24,518 nucleotides of DNA from an uncultured bacterium (lineage in GTDB: Bacteria > Verrucomicrobiota > Verrucomicrobiia > Opitutales > Intestinicryptomonadaceae): assembly GCA_905214995.1 (NCBI GenBank), contig CAJMOT010000021.1, positions 1 to 24,518 on the forward strand. Reading direction: 5' to 3'. A program made the translations under genes and the position numbers. Below are positions 1 through 7,745 of this stretch, piece by piece. Under the pieces are notes generated by a model that was given only the letters and a program-made list of their open reading frames with translations, was not told the origin of the DNA and did no database searches. Every line of letters starts with the position of its first letter. Position 1 is the stretch's first letter.

Positions 1-2
1 TC

Positions 3-596
3 TTCGGGGCGTCGGCGTTTCTCGTCTCGATAGGGCTGGCGTGCTTCGACCGCAAAAGATACGTCTACGCGGTGGGCGGGGCGTTTTACATCTTCACTCT
101 CCTTTCTTTCGCGATAAAGATTTTCGACCTTCCGCTCAGGATTTTGGCGGGCAAGCTTTCGGCGTTCGCGCTCTCCAAGTTCAACGACAGCGTGCAGCTC
201 TTCATGCTGAAAGGGCAGGAGCCGCAGATTGCCATGAACGTAGGCGGGGCGTCCTACCTCGTGGCGACCGAATGCAACGGCTTCGGGATAATATCATCAT
301 GCCTCGTGCTGTCTGCGGTTTTGGCGTTTTTTCGCTCGGACGCCTCTATTATAAAAAAGACCGCGCTAATCGCGCTCTCGGGCGCGCTTGGGTATTTTCT
401 CAACTCAATGCGGATAGTTTCCATTGTGGCGGTCGCGCCCATTGCCGGAAAGGAAAACTATTTCTTCTGGCACGAGGCCTTCGGGTACGCGTTTTTTGCG
501 GCGGCTCTGCTGTTGGTCTTTCAGATTTCAAGACCCCGCAGGGAGGAATGCGACGGAACTCGCGGAAAAACTTCAAAAAGCTACAAAAATGTCTAA
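3..596 (+). CDS. Exosortase/archaeosortase family protein, 5' truncated by window edge
   Basis: Integral membrane cysteine transpeptidase that would recognise and process the C-terminal PEP-CTERM signal of exported proteins. The reading frame is open to the left edge, so the N-terminus is missing. What remains is strongly hydrophobic, with several membrane segments. It carries the family's three catalytic signatures in order: Cys in ATECNGFG, Arg in NSMRIVSI, and His in FFWHEAFGY. The last ~25 residues are charged and probably cytoplasmic. The family assignment rests on these motifs and on two PEP-CTERM proteins encoded 3-7 kb downstream, which are its likely substrates. Which exosortase subtype it is cannot be told from this part. 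No clear terminator separates it from pckG; a T-rich stretch follows the stop. Confidence 0.85.
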   Translation, partial: FGASAFLVSIGLACFDRKRYVYAVGGAFYIFTLLSFAIKIFDLPLRILAGKLSAFALSKFNDSVQLFMLKGQEPQIAMNVGGASYLVATECNGFGIISSCLVLSAVLAFFRSDASIIKKTALIALSGALGYFLNSMRIVSIVAVAPIAGKENYFFWHEAFGYAFFAAALLLVFQISRPRREECDGTRGKTSKSYKNV

Positions 597-602
597 TTTT
601 TT

Positions 603-630
603 TTGAAAAAAGAGTTGAATCAAATATTTT
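603..630 (+). promoter_or_regulatory. Possible promoter upstream of pckG
   Basis: TTGAAA (603-608) and TATTTT (625-630) are separated by 16 bases in the AT-rich gap between the exosortase and pckG. The match to sigma-70 consensus is moderate, and the whole gap is AT-rich, so chance matches are likely. Confidence 0.3.
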
Positions 631-697
631 CCGCCGTAAAAACGTTTCGATTTTTTATAGGCAAATCTCTTTTTAAACAACCAAGGAGAAAATAATA

Positions 698-2488
698 ATG
701 ATAGATCCCAAGACAATAAAGAACAAGGCGCTCGTCGCCTGGGTCGAAAAATGGGCAGCCCACACGACTCCCGAGAGCGTCGTATGGTGCGACGGCTCCA
801 AAGAGGAGGCGGACAAGCTTTTCGGCCAGATGATCGAAAAGGGCATGTGCATAAAGCTCAACGAGCAGAAACGCCCCGGATGCTACTATTTCCGCTCCGA
901 CCCGCGCGACGTCGCGCGCGTCGAATCGCGCACTTTCATATGTTCCAAGACCAAGGCGGACGCGGGACCGACCAACAACTGGATGGATCCCGTCGAAATG
1001 AAGGAAAAGCTCAATGAGCTTTTCAAGGGCTGCATGAAGGGCCGCACGATGTACGTGATTCCTTTCAGCATGGGCCCCATAGGAGGCCCCATCTCGCAGA
1101 TCGGCGTTGAAATTACGGACTCTCCCTATGTCGTCGTCAACATGCGCATAATGGCGCGCGTCTCCCCCAAGGTTCTCGACATCCTCGGAGCCGACGGCAA
1201 GTTCGTGCCCTGCGTGCACTCTGTCGGCAAGCCGATCAACTCGCCCGAAGACGACGTCCTCTGGCCCTGCAATCCCGAAAACACTTACATCACGCACTTC
1301 CCCGAAACCCGCGAAATCATCAGCATCGGTTCCGGATACGGCGGCAACGCGCTGTTGGGCAAGAAGTGCCTGAGCCTGCGCATCGCCTCCGTCATGGGCA
1401 GGGACGAGGGCTGGATGGCAGAGCACATGCTCATTCTCGGCGTCACCGACCCGCAGGGCAGAAAGACCTACGTGACGGGCGCGTTCCCGAGCGCGTGCGG
1501 CAAGACCAATTTCGCCATGCTCATCGCCCCGAAGGAACTTCAGGAAAAGGGCTGGAAGATCACCTGCGTGGGCGACGACATCGCCTGGATAAAGCCCGCC
1601 GCCGACGGCAGGCATTACGCCATCAATCCCGAAAACGGCTTCTTTGGCGTCGCTCCGGGCACCAGCATGAAGACCAACCCCAACGCGATGATCTCCTGCT
1701 CCAAAGATTCCATCTTCACCAACGTGGCTCTTACGGACGACGGCGACGTCTGGTGGGAAGGCATGACCAAGGAGCCGCCGGCGCACCTCAAGGATTGGCA
1801 CGGCAACGACTGGACTCCCGAGAGCGGGACTCCCGCGGCGCATCCCAACAGCCGCTTTACGGCTCCCTTGGCAAACTGCCCGTGCCTCGACGAAAACGCC
1901 GACAGGCTCGAGGGCGTTCCGATTTCGGCTATCGTCATCGGCGGCCGCAGGCCGAAGGGCATTCCGCTCGTGTTCGAATCCTTCAACTGGACGCACGGCG
2001 TGTATCTCGGCGCGATGATGGGTTCCGAGCGCACCGCAGCCGCGGAAGGCAAGGCGGGCGAGCTCCGCTCCGACCCGATGGCAATGCTCCCGTTCGCCGG
2101 CTACAACATGGCCGACTACCTCGGGCATCTCGTCAAGATGGGCAAGAACCTCAAGCAGACGCCGCGCTTCTACCACGTCAACTGGTTCCGTCGCGACGCC
2201 GACGGCAACTTCATGTGGCCCGGATTCGGCGCGAATGCCCGCGTGCTCGCTTGGATAGTCAACCGCCAGAACGGCTGCGCCAAAGCCCGCGAAACCGCCA
2301 TCGGCTTCGTTCCGACCTATGAAGATCTCGACTGGGACGGCCTCGACTACTCCAAGGAGACTTTCGAGGAGCTCATGGCCTACGATCCCGCTACGGTATC
2401 GGCCCAGCCGCTCTCCGAAGAGCTCTACGAGATGCTCCCGCACTCGCTCAAAGTCGAGCGCGAAGCGCTTCTCGAACGCCTCAGCTAA
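698..2488 (+). CDS. pckG: Phosphoenolpyruvate carboxykinase (GTP)
   Basis: Converts oxaloacetate and GTP to phosphoenolpyruvate, GDP and CO2 in the cytoplasm. It is the entry step of gluconeogenesis, and in fermenting anaerobes it can run in reverse for CO2 fixation. The 596-residue length fits the GTP class. The P-loop with the class-specific reactive cysteine, FPSACGKTN, lies at about residues 263-271 (Cys267). GDDIAWIKP downstream is the second nucleotide/metal motif, and the substrate-binding region contains GPTNNW. An AAGGAG Shine-Dalgarno sits about 10 bases before the ATG, so this start is well supported. It appears to be a single-gene unit, with a strong hairpin terminator just after the stop. 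A 650-codon open frame on the opposite strand is an antisense shadow. Confidence 0.97.
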   Translation: MIDPKTIKNKALVAWVEKWAAHTTPESVVWCDGSKEEADKLFGQMIEKGMCIKLNEQKRPGCYYFRSDPRDVARVESRTFICSKTKADAGPTNNWMDPVEMKEKLNELFKGCMKGRTMYVIPFSMGPIGGPISQIGVEITDSPYVVVNMRIMARVSPKVLDILGADGKFVPCVHSVGKPINSPEDDVLWPCNPENTYITHFPETREIISIGSGYGGNALLGKKCLSLRIASVMGRDEGWMAEHMLILGVTDPQGRKTYVTGAFPSACGKTNFAMLIAPKELQEKGWKITCVGDDIAWIKPAADGRHYAINPENGFFGVAPGTSMKTNPNAMISCSKDSIFTNVALTDDGDVWWEGMTKEPPAHLKDWHGNDWTPESGTPAAHPNSRFTAPLANCPCLDENADRLEGVPISAIVIGGRRPKGIPLVFESFNWTHGVYLGAMMGSERTAAAEGKAGELRSDPMAMLPFAGYNMADYLGHLVKMGKNLKQTPRFYHVNWFRRDADGNFMWPGFGANARVLAWIVNRQNGCAKARETAIGFVPTYEDLDWDGLDYSKETFEELMAYDPATVSAQPLSEELYEMLPHSLKVEREALLERLS

Positions 2489-2509
2489 CCGGCGGATAGC
2501 GTAAAATTT

Positions 2510-2543
2510 GCGGGGTTCGCGTTGTGCGGACCCCGCTTTTTTT
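2510..2543 (+). terminator. Rho-independent terminator of pckG
   Basis: An 11-bp stem (GCGGGGTTCGC paired with GCGGACCCCGC, one wobble pair) and a 5-base loop are followed by seven T's. It lies 21 bases after the pckG stop. Confidence 0.9.
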
Positions 2544-3010
2544 GCGAAAATTTCCGTCTGCCGATCCTCCATTCCGTTTGCCGGCGCCCGTGCCTTGGCG
2601 GTTCGCGTTGCGCAAATCCCGCTTTTGCGAGCGGCGCAGGAAGTTTTTGCGATATGCCGGAAACGCGCGTTTGTCCGATAATTTTCCGCCCGTGAATCCT
2701 TCCGAATGTCGGTTCATTTTGGGTTGCGCGAAAAAGCTTTCAAATTCAAATCCGCGTGTTTTCGAACTCAAACCCCATTCCGGTTTTGCGCAACGCCTTT
2801 GAAAGTCCAGAAATATTCGCTTACGAATGCGGTATATCTGCTTTAAATTCGTTTAAAGCGGCGGTTTTGCCGGAAACATAATCTGTGGTTTATCCGTTTT
2901 TGCTGGATCACGGGCGCATTGTTCGAATGGCATTTTCATGGGGAAGAGCGTTTTTTCTTTGCAGATTTTGTTTGCGCCGGTTCCGGTTTTTTTATCAAGA
3001 TGGTTGCATT
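2544..3010. other. 467-base gap without a convincing gene
   Basis: Short open frames exist on both strands, but none has a recognisable motif, a ribosome binding site or family-like composition. The only structure I can point to is an 8-bp hairpin with a TTCG loop (GCTTTAAA / TTTAAAGC, 2840-2859). The sequence is less GC-rich than the flanking genes and presumably holds the promoter of the small gene at 3011. Confidence 0.5.
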
Positions 3011-3376
3011 ATGAAAAAATTATTCGGAATATTTCTTTTGTCCGCAGCATTGGCTTGCGGCCTGTATGCCGCTCCCGCGCGGGGCACGGCGGACTATTAC
3101 GTGCAAAATTCCGCCAAATACGAGGGCAAAAATATCAAGGTGTTTGTGACGGGCGTGGAACAGTCGAACAAAGTCGCCCCCGACGGCTACGTCGCCTACG
3201 AAGCATATACGGCTTCCGGCAAGATATATTTTATCGTCCCCCAGAAGTCGGCGCAAAAGTTTTTTAATTTTGCGCCAAAGCTGAGCGCAAATTCCAAAAA
3301 TACCAAGTCGTACAGCGGAATTTTCAAGAAAGTCAAGCTCGGAGACGAGCCGGTTTGGGGAATGCTATTGAAATAG
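3011..3376 (+). CDS. Small secreted protein of unknown function
   Basis: 121 residues. The N-terminus (MKKLFGIFLLSAALACGLYA) is a typical signal peptide with probable cleavage near the Ala-Ala after residue 20, so the product is likely periplasmic or surface-exposed. Alternatively Cys16 could be a poor lipobox, but the context is not convincing. The mature part is short, rich in Lys, Tyr and Val and without cysteines, and looks like a small beta-rich domain. I do not recognise a family. The frame extends upstream to 2885 through non-ATG starts, but the signal peptide fixes ATG 3011 as the sensible start. No strong Shine-Dalgarno is visible. It stands alone between two terminators. Confidence 0.7.
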   Translation: MKKLFGIFLLSAALACGLYAAPARGTADYYVQNSAKYEGKNIKVFVTGVEQSNKVAPDGYVAYEAYTASGKIYFIVPQKSAQKFFNFAPKLSANSKNTKSYSGIFKKVKLGDEPVWGMLLK

Positions 3377-3409
3377 GCGGACCTATTCCGAAGATTTCGT
3401 TTTCCTATT

Positions 3410-3447
3410 GGGCGCACATTCCTGCAAGAGGATGGCGCCCTTTCCGT
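3410..3447 (+). terminator. Probable terminator of the small secreted gene
   Basis: GGGCGC (3410-3415) pairs with GCGCCC (3435-3440), and an interrupted T tract follows. The loop is long (19 bases), so this is weaker than the other terminators in the window. Confidence 0.5.
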
Positions 3448-3537
3448 TTTTGAAAGTTTTTCGTCAAATTCTAAAATTCCGAAATGCGCTGAAACTTGTC
3501 GCGCAAAATCCGGCTTTTTGTTTGGGGGAAAAGGCGC

Positions 3538-3573
3538 AAAAAAACGCCCCGCGGAGGGCGCTGGGCGTTTTTT
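3538..3573 (-). terminator. Terminator of the minus-strand PEP-CTERM gene
   Basis: AAAAAACGCCC and GGGCGTTTTTT form an 11-bp inverted repeat. Read on the minus strand it ends in a T run, 21 bases past the stop codon of the gene at 3594-5153. It is T-flanked on both strands and may also stop plus-strand transcripts. Confidence 0.8.
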
Positions 3574-3593
3574 GTCTTTGAAATGTTTAAAAA

Positions 3594-5153
3594 CTACCGC
3601 CTTTTGCGGTATGCGGCGGCGAGGGCGAGGGCGCCGAGAATTGCCGCTACCGCCGCGGGTTCGGGAACGCTCGAGAAGCTGACTTGCAGGATTTTTCCGC
3701 CGTCGGAATCAATCCACTGGAAGTCGGCGTATCCGCTCGAGAGGTTCGCCGCTATGAAATCGTCGTCCGCTTCGTCGGAGAATCCGCTTATCATGTCGGC
3801 GACTGCGAGGTCGTACCACTCTCCGTTGTCGATGAGGTCGTAAGTATCGATATTGTTGAAATCAACGGTTATCTTGCCGGCGCCGGTTTTGGCGAATTCG
3901 CCGTTTATTGCTATTGTTTCGGGAGTCATCATGGCGACCGCCTCGTCGGTGTTGAAGAAGCCGATTGCGCCGCCGTTCCATTCGGCGGATGAGAACGCGG
4001 CGTTGCCGATTGCGCCGAATTTGCCGCCGTTTAGAGTGAGTTTGCCGTGCGAGGCTCCGCCCGCCGTGCGCAACAACAGCGTTCCGCTTTGAATTGTGAC
4101 ATAGCCCTTGAAATCGTTGTCGCCGGAGAGCGTCTGCGTCGCGGAGCCGTTCATCACCACGTTTACGGTGTTGTCGAGCGCAATCGAACTTCCGTCGGTT
4201 GAGACGAGCGCATTGGTCACCTTGCCGGCGAAAGTCGCGTCGGCGGAATTGGCGAGCACAAGAGTCGAGTTGATTCCCGTGGAAGTGTCTTCCGCGCCGG
4301 TTGAGACTGTTGCCGCGCTATTGCTGCCGATGAGCCCGCCTACGGAGTAGAACTGCTCGGCGGAATTTCCCCTGCGGCCAAGGTCGAGGCGCCCGCCATA
4401 TCCGGAGAAATCGACCAATCCGCGGACTATCGCCTGCGGGTTTTCAAATGTCGTCGCCGCGCCCGAGGTGGCGAGCTGTATGCGCGACTGCTGCTCGAAT
4501 TTTATTGCGCCTGCGTCTATGGAGCCTACGCCGTCATTGCCAAACCTCAGGCAATTCCAGATGCTGGTGGAAGCGGTTCGCAGATATATTGTTCCTCCGA
4601 CGGTGAGGGCGGAGTCGCCGTTCTGTCCAATCCATGTCACCACGTTTGTGTCGGTCCATATCAGATCTTCTTTTACCGTCAGATCATATCCGTTTGTTTT
4701 TATCATCAGCCAATTATCCCGGGCGCCGGAGATAGTTATGCTTTTGACGGTGACGTCGGATGACAATTGCGGGCTTCCGCCTATTTTATGCCTGTATCCG
4801 TCGGTACTGTTGCCATTCGAAAATTCGCTGAAATCGAAATACACGTCGGTATTTTCGTTTGGAACCGCGCCAGGAGTCGCGTATTCGTAGACGGGAACTT
4901 GATATGTGACGTCGCCGACTGTGACGTCTTGTAAAGTATAGCCTGTGGCCCAGTTGTAATTGTCGGAGTACTGGGATTTCTCCGCGCTGGAAAAATCCCT
5001 TCCGATATCCCAAATATTGGAGCCGTTTACTCTTCCCGAAGGATCGGCGTTGAAATACGAGGTGGCGTCCACCCAGTAGAGCGCGTCGGCTCGGGCGAAA
5101 GAGGCCGCCAGAAAAAGGGCGGGGAGGGAGGCGAGGGGCAAATATTTTTTCAT
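3594..5153 (-). CDS. PEP-CTERM protein with autotransporter-like beta-strand repeat
   Basis: 519-residue exported protein. It has an N-terminal signal peptide (MKKYLPLASLPALFLAASFA, cleavage near ARA-DA). The long middle is rich in Gly, Ser, Asn and Thr and looks like a right-handed beta-helix. A segment around NGSATQTLSGDNDFKG followed by a GTLLL-type strand matches the autotransporter-associated beta-strand repeat pattern. The last ~25 residues are the sorting signal: SVPEPAAVAA, a hydrophobic stretch, then YRKRR. Function beyond surface display is unknown; adhesion or matrix roles are guesses. The exosortase at the left edge is the likely processing enzyme. It is divergent from the second PEP-CTERM gene at 5344 and has its own promoter and terminator. 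Confidence 0.88.
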   Translation of the reverse strand: MKKYLPLASLPALFLAASFARADALYWVDATSYFNADPSGRVNGSNIWDIGRDFSSAEKSQYSDNYNWATGYTLQDVTVGDVTYQVPVYEYATPGAVPNENTDVYFDFSEFSNGNSTDGYRHKIGGSPQLSSDVTVKSITISGARDNWLMIKTNGYDLTVKEDLIWTDTNVVTWIGQNGDSALTVGGTIYLRTASTSIWNCLRFGNDGVGSIDAGAIKFEQQSRIQLATSGAATTFENPQAIVRGLVDFSGYGGRLDLGRRGNSAEQFYSVGGLIGSNSAATVSTGAEDTSTGINSTLVLANSADATFAGKVTNALVSTDGSSIALDNTVNVVMNGSATQTLSGDNDFKGYVTIQSGTLLLRTAGGASHGKLTLNGGKFGAIGNAAFSSAEWNGGAIGFFNTDEAVAMMTPETIAINGEFAKTGAGKITVDFNNIDTYDLIDNGEWYDLAVADMISGFSDEADDDFIAANLSSGYADFQWIDSDGGKILQVSFSSVPEPAAVAAILGALALAAAYRKRR

Positions 5154-5180
5154 TGGATTGGAAAACGGTTTATATTTCGC

Positions 5181-5208
5181 GTTATCGCAGAATTAAGAAA
5201 TAGGTCAA
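5181..5208 (-). promoter_or_regulatory. Promoter of the minus-strand PEP-CTERM gene
   Basis: On the minus strand TTGACC (5208-5203) and GATAAC (5186-5181) are separated by 16 bases. The predicted transcription start lies about 20 bases before the ATG at 5153. No Shine-Dalgarno is visible. Confidence 0.5.
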
Positions 5209-5288
5209 CCATTTTTATTGAAAATAAAGGAGAATCGGAACGCAGAATATGCGCAAAATAGTTTCCTTATAATCGTAGGGAAAATGAC

Positions 5289-5316
5289 TTGACAAACTCC
5301 GCGCAGGCGCGATTAT
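5289..5316 (+). promoter_or_regulatory. Promoter of the plus-strand PEP-CTERM gene
   Basis: A perfect TTGACA (5289-5294) is followed after 16 bases by GATTAT (5311-5316), giving a predicted 5' leader of about 20 bases before ATG 5344. CCGCG and CGCGG around the -10 region form a small inverted repeat. Confidence 0.5.
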
Positions 5317-5343
5317 TCGCGGGATTTTTTAATCTACCCAACA

Positions 5344-7527
5344 ATGAAAACCATAATCTCCATATCAACGCTCGCCCTATTTGCGGGCGCCGCGATGGCG
5401 GAAGATATAAACTATAACGTGACTGCGGAAACCGGCGAAACCGGAAGCGTCTACGTCGGCGGAACCCTGCTTGCGGACGAGTCCGAAGCTTTCGGATCCG
5501 TCAATATAGACATTTCCGGCGGGAAGATCTCCGCCGCCGAAGGCACCTACTGGAAGGACGGCATATTTGCCGGAGCCTCCGAATTCGGGAACGAAAACAC
5601 TTCGTTTTCCGCCGACCGCGTCGTGATAACGATGAGCGGCGGGGACATAAACAATATCGTAGCCGGAAGCTTTGCGACCGAAAAGGGAAACACCTCCATC
5701 GGCTCTGTGGATATCGCCGTCTCCTCCGGCCTCGTCCGCAATTCCGTCGTCGGCGGGAGCATTCTCACTTATAATACAGCGACAAATATGGGACAGGCGG
5801 TTTCGCACGTCGGCTCCACAAACATAATTATAAACGGCGACGCCGTCATCGGCGAAAACGTTTCGTCGGCAAAGGACAAGAGCGAAAACAACGACATTAT
5901 ATTCAACAGCGTATACGGCGGCGGCTACACTGTCGGAACCGGAACGCAGAGCTTCGACTCCACGAGCGTATCGGTCGCCGGAAACGCCGTCGTAAACGGC
6001 GTCGTAATAGGCGGCTCGCACGCGGGTCCGACCGGCACCGCGTATGTGGGCGACAAGAACGCTTCGGACTTCTCGAAAATCGTCTCCACCGTGTCGATTT
6101 CCGAAAACGCCGAGATTCGCGGCGGATACGTTTTCGGCGGAGCCTACCATTCGTGGGGCGACGGGAAAAAATCTTCCGACATATACGGTAGCACTCTCGT
6201 ATCGGTGACGGGCGGAAAGATTTTCAATTCCGCCTTAAATGCGGGATACGTCTTCGGCGGCGGATATTCCTCCGACGGCAACAACGCAGAGCAGGCGTCC
6301 ATTTCCAACGTATACGGAAATACCAATGTCGAGATAAGCGGCGGCGAGGTGGACAACGTTTTCGGCGGCATGTACGTCAACGAATTATACGGCTATGGCA
6401 GCGCAAAAGGCGAAGTCATGGGCGACGCCAATATAATTGTCACCGGCGGAAAAGTCGCCAACATCTACGGCGGCGGAATGACCGAAAGGGTGACGGGCGA
6501 ACCCTCGCTTTCGATTTCGACTTCCGTAAACGGCAATGCGAACATAACGGTTGCCGGCACGGAAATATCGGGCGACATCTACGGGGGCGGCTACGGCGCC
6601 GATTCCGTCGTCAAAGGCGGCGCCACGGTGACGCTCAACGGGGCGGCTTCGGTTCTGGGCACGGTATACGGCGGAGGCGCAAACGGCGCGACCGTCGAGG
6701 GCGCCAAGACCCTCAATATCGGCTCCGCCGATTCCGCGTTTTCGGGCGGCGCCCTCAAAGTCGCGGACTTCTCGCACATCAACGTAAACAGCGGTTCGGC
6801 GAAATTTGCCGAATACTCCCAGTCATCGGCGGGCACTCTTATAACGATAGCGCAGAACGCCTCCCTGTCGGTCGTTCTCGGCGCGGACGCTTCCCAGCTC
6901 TCCGCGACTACGGTTTCTAACGGCGGATTGCTGTCATTCAAGCGCGGGTCTCTCTCCGACGGGGCGTCGGCCGCATTGGCGGGATATTCCGGCGCGGGCG
7001 CGGTTCAGGCGTTTGGCGGAACGTTCTCCGACGGCGTTTTCACCGCGGGCAAAAGCGCCGACGTATCTTCCGGTCCCGTGACGGTGGGCACAGGGGATTC
7101 CGACGTAAGCTCTGTTCGCTTCTCCGCGGGCGGGAACAAAAACCTCTCGCTCGACTTCAACATAGCCGGCATGGGCGAGCGGGAAGTCGTCGTAAATTCC
7201 ATAAGCGAAGTCTCGGACGTTTCCGGAATAGACGGCGAGGTGAAAGCCGCCTACTCGATCGACGCCGACTACGACGGCCAGCTGAGCGTTGTGTTTAGCG
7301 CCTACATCGGCGAGGCGGAAGTCGCCAATCTCCTCGCATGGCACAGGGAAGACGGCGGGCAGTGGGAATTGTACGACGCGGAAATCGAATACAAAGACGG
7401 CATTGCGAGCTTCATCGCGGACGGGTTCAGCTCTTACGCAATAAGCCAGGTTCCCGAGCCCGCGGCGGTTGCCGCGCTATTCGGCGCGCTCGCATTGGCC
7501 GTTGCCGCGGCGCGCAAACGCCGATGA
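5344..7527 (+). CDS. PEP-CTERM protein with Gly-rich YGGGY-type repeats
   Basis: 727-residue exported protein with signal peptide MKTIISISTLALFAGAAMA. Residues ~20-460 consist of degenerate repeats in which a strand such as VEISGGEVDN is followed by a glycine turn: VYGGGY, VFGGAY, VFGGGY, IYGGGM, IYGGGY, VYGGGA. This periodicity indicates a beta-helical stalk. The C-terminal third is a separate domain ending in GFSSYAISQVPEPAAVAA, a hydrophobic segment and ARKRR, the exosortase sorting signal. It is most likely anchored or released at the cell surface. Its partner is the divergent PEP-CTERM gene at 3594-5153, with the same type of tail but a different body. Its stop codon overlaps the ATG of a small frame (ATGA at 7524). 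Confidence 0.88.
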   Translation: MKTIISISTLALFAGAAMAEDINYNVTAETGETGSVYVGGTLLADESEAFGSVNIDISGGKISAAEGTYWKDGIFAGASEFGNENTSFSADRVVITMSGGDINNIVAGSFATEKGNTSIGSVDIAVSSGLVRNSVVGGSILTYNTATNMGQAVSHVGSTNIIINGDAVIGENVSSAKDKSENNDIIFNSVYGGGYTVGTGTQSFDSTSVSVAGNAVVNGVVIGGSHAGPTGTAYVGDKNASDFSKIVSTVSISENAEIRGGYVFGGAYHSWGDGKKSSDIYGSTLVSVTGGKIFNSALNAGYVFGGGYSSDGNNAEQASISNVYGNTNVEISGGEVDNVFGGMYVNELYGYGSAKGEVMGDANIIVTGGKVANIYGGGMTERVTGEPSLSISTSVNGNANITVAGTEISGDIYGGGYGADSVVKGGATVTLNGAASVLGTVYGGGANGATVEGAKTLNIGSADSAFSGGALKVADFSHINVNSGSAKFAEYSQSSAGTLITIAQNASLSVVLGADASQLSATTVSNGGLLSFKRGSLSDGASAALAGYSGAGAVQAFGGTFSDGVFTAGKSADVSSGPVTVGTGDSDVSSVRFSAGGNKNLSLDFNIAGMGEREVVVNSISEVSDVSGIDGEVKAAYSIDADYDGQLSVVFSAYIGEAEVANLLAWHREDGGQWELYDAEIEYKDGIASFIADGFSSYAISQVPEPAAVAALFGALALAVAAARKRR

Positions 7528-7694
7528 TTTGCGGCGCATGCTCCGCCATGTTTCGCTTTTTCAAATTTGCCGGCGGAGAGGCAGATGTCCGCCGCAAAGA
7601 AAGGTTTTGCCGCTATTGCGGTTCCGCCGCCAAATTTGGCGTAAAAAAAGCGAACCTCTTTCGAGGTTCGCTTTTTTTACGCTATGCGGGATAG
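7524..7694 (+). CDS. Possible small zinc-ribbon-like protein
   Basis: A 56-codon frame starts with an ATGA overlap on the stop of the PEP-CTERM gene. It contains two CxxC knuckles: CGAC near residue 3 and CRYCGSA near residues 34-40, a spacing compatible with a zinc ribbon. Against it: the last third of the frame reads through the perfect bidirectional terminator at 7641-7680, so the real transcript would usually end before the stop codon. It may be a chance frame or a gene remnant. Confidence 0.25.
   Translation: MICGACSAMFRFFKFAGGEADVRRKERFCRYCGSAAKFGVKKANLFRGSLFLRYAG
7629..7640. repeat. 12-base palindrome GCCAAATTTGGC, copy 1
   Basis: Perfect palindrome just before the bidirectional terminator. 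The same 12 bases occur at 10165-10176 upstream of carA. Meaning unknown. Confidence 0.4.
7641..7680. terminator. Bidirectional terminator between PEP-CTERM gene and aldolase
   Basis: A perfect 18-bp inverted repeat (GTAAAAAAAGCGAACCTC and its complement, 4-base loop) has seven T's on the 3' side in both directions. It can end the plus-strand PEP-CTERM transcript and the convergent minus-strand aldolase transcript. Confidence 0.93.
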
Positions 7695-7745
7695 GTTTGT
7701 CCCGAACTCCCGCGGGCGGAATTAAGCCGCCTTGCCGCCGCGACG

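Noticed and set aside
620..2572. 650-codon open frame on the minus strand opposite pckG
   Set aside because: It mirrors pckG in a codon-biased GC-rich gene; its translation is low-complexity (His/Val/Arg/Ala rich) with no family motif, and it runs through the pckG terminator and Shine-Dalgarno.
2524..2802. 92-codon frame after pckG
   Set aside because: It starts within the pckG terminator and has no motif or ribosome binding site.
5344..7527. Gly-rich repeats considered as a DNA tandem repeat array
   Set aside because: The repeats are degenerate at the DNA level and of uneven length; they are explained by the protein's beta-helix.
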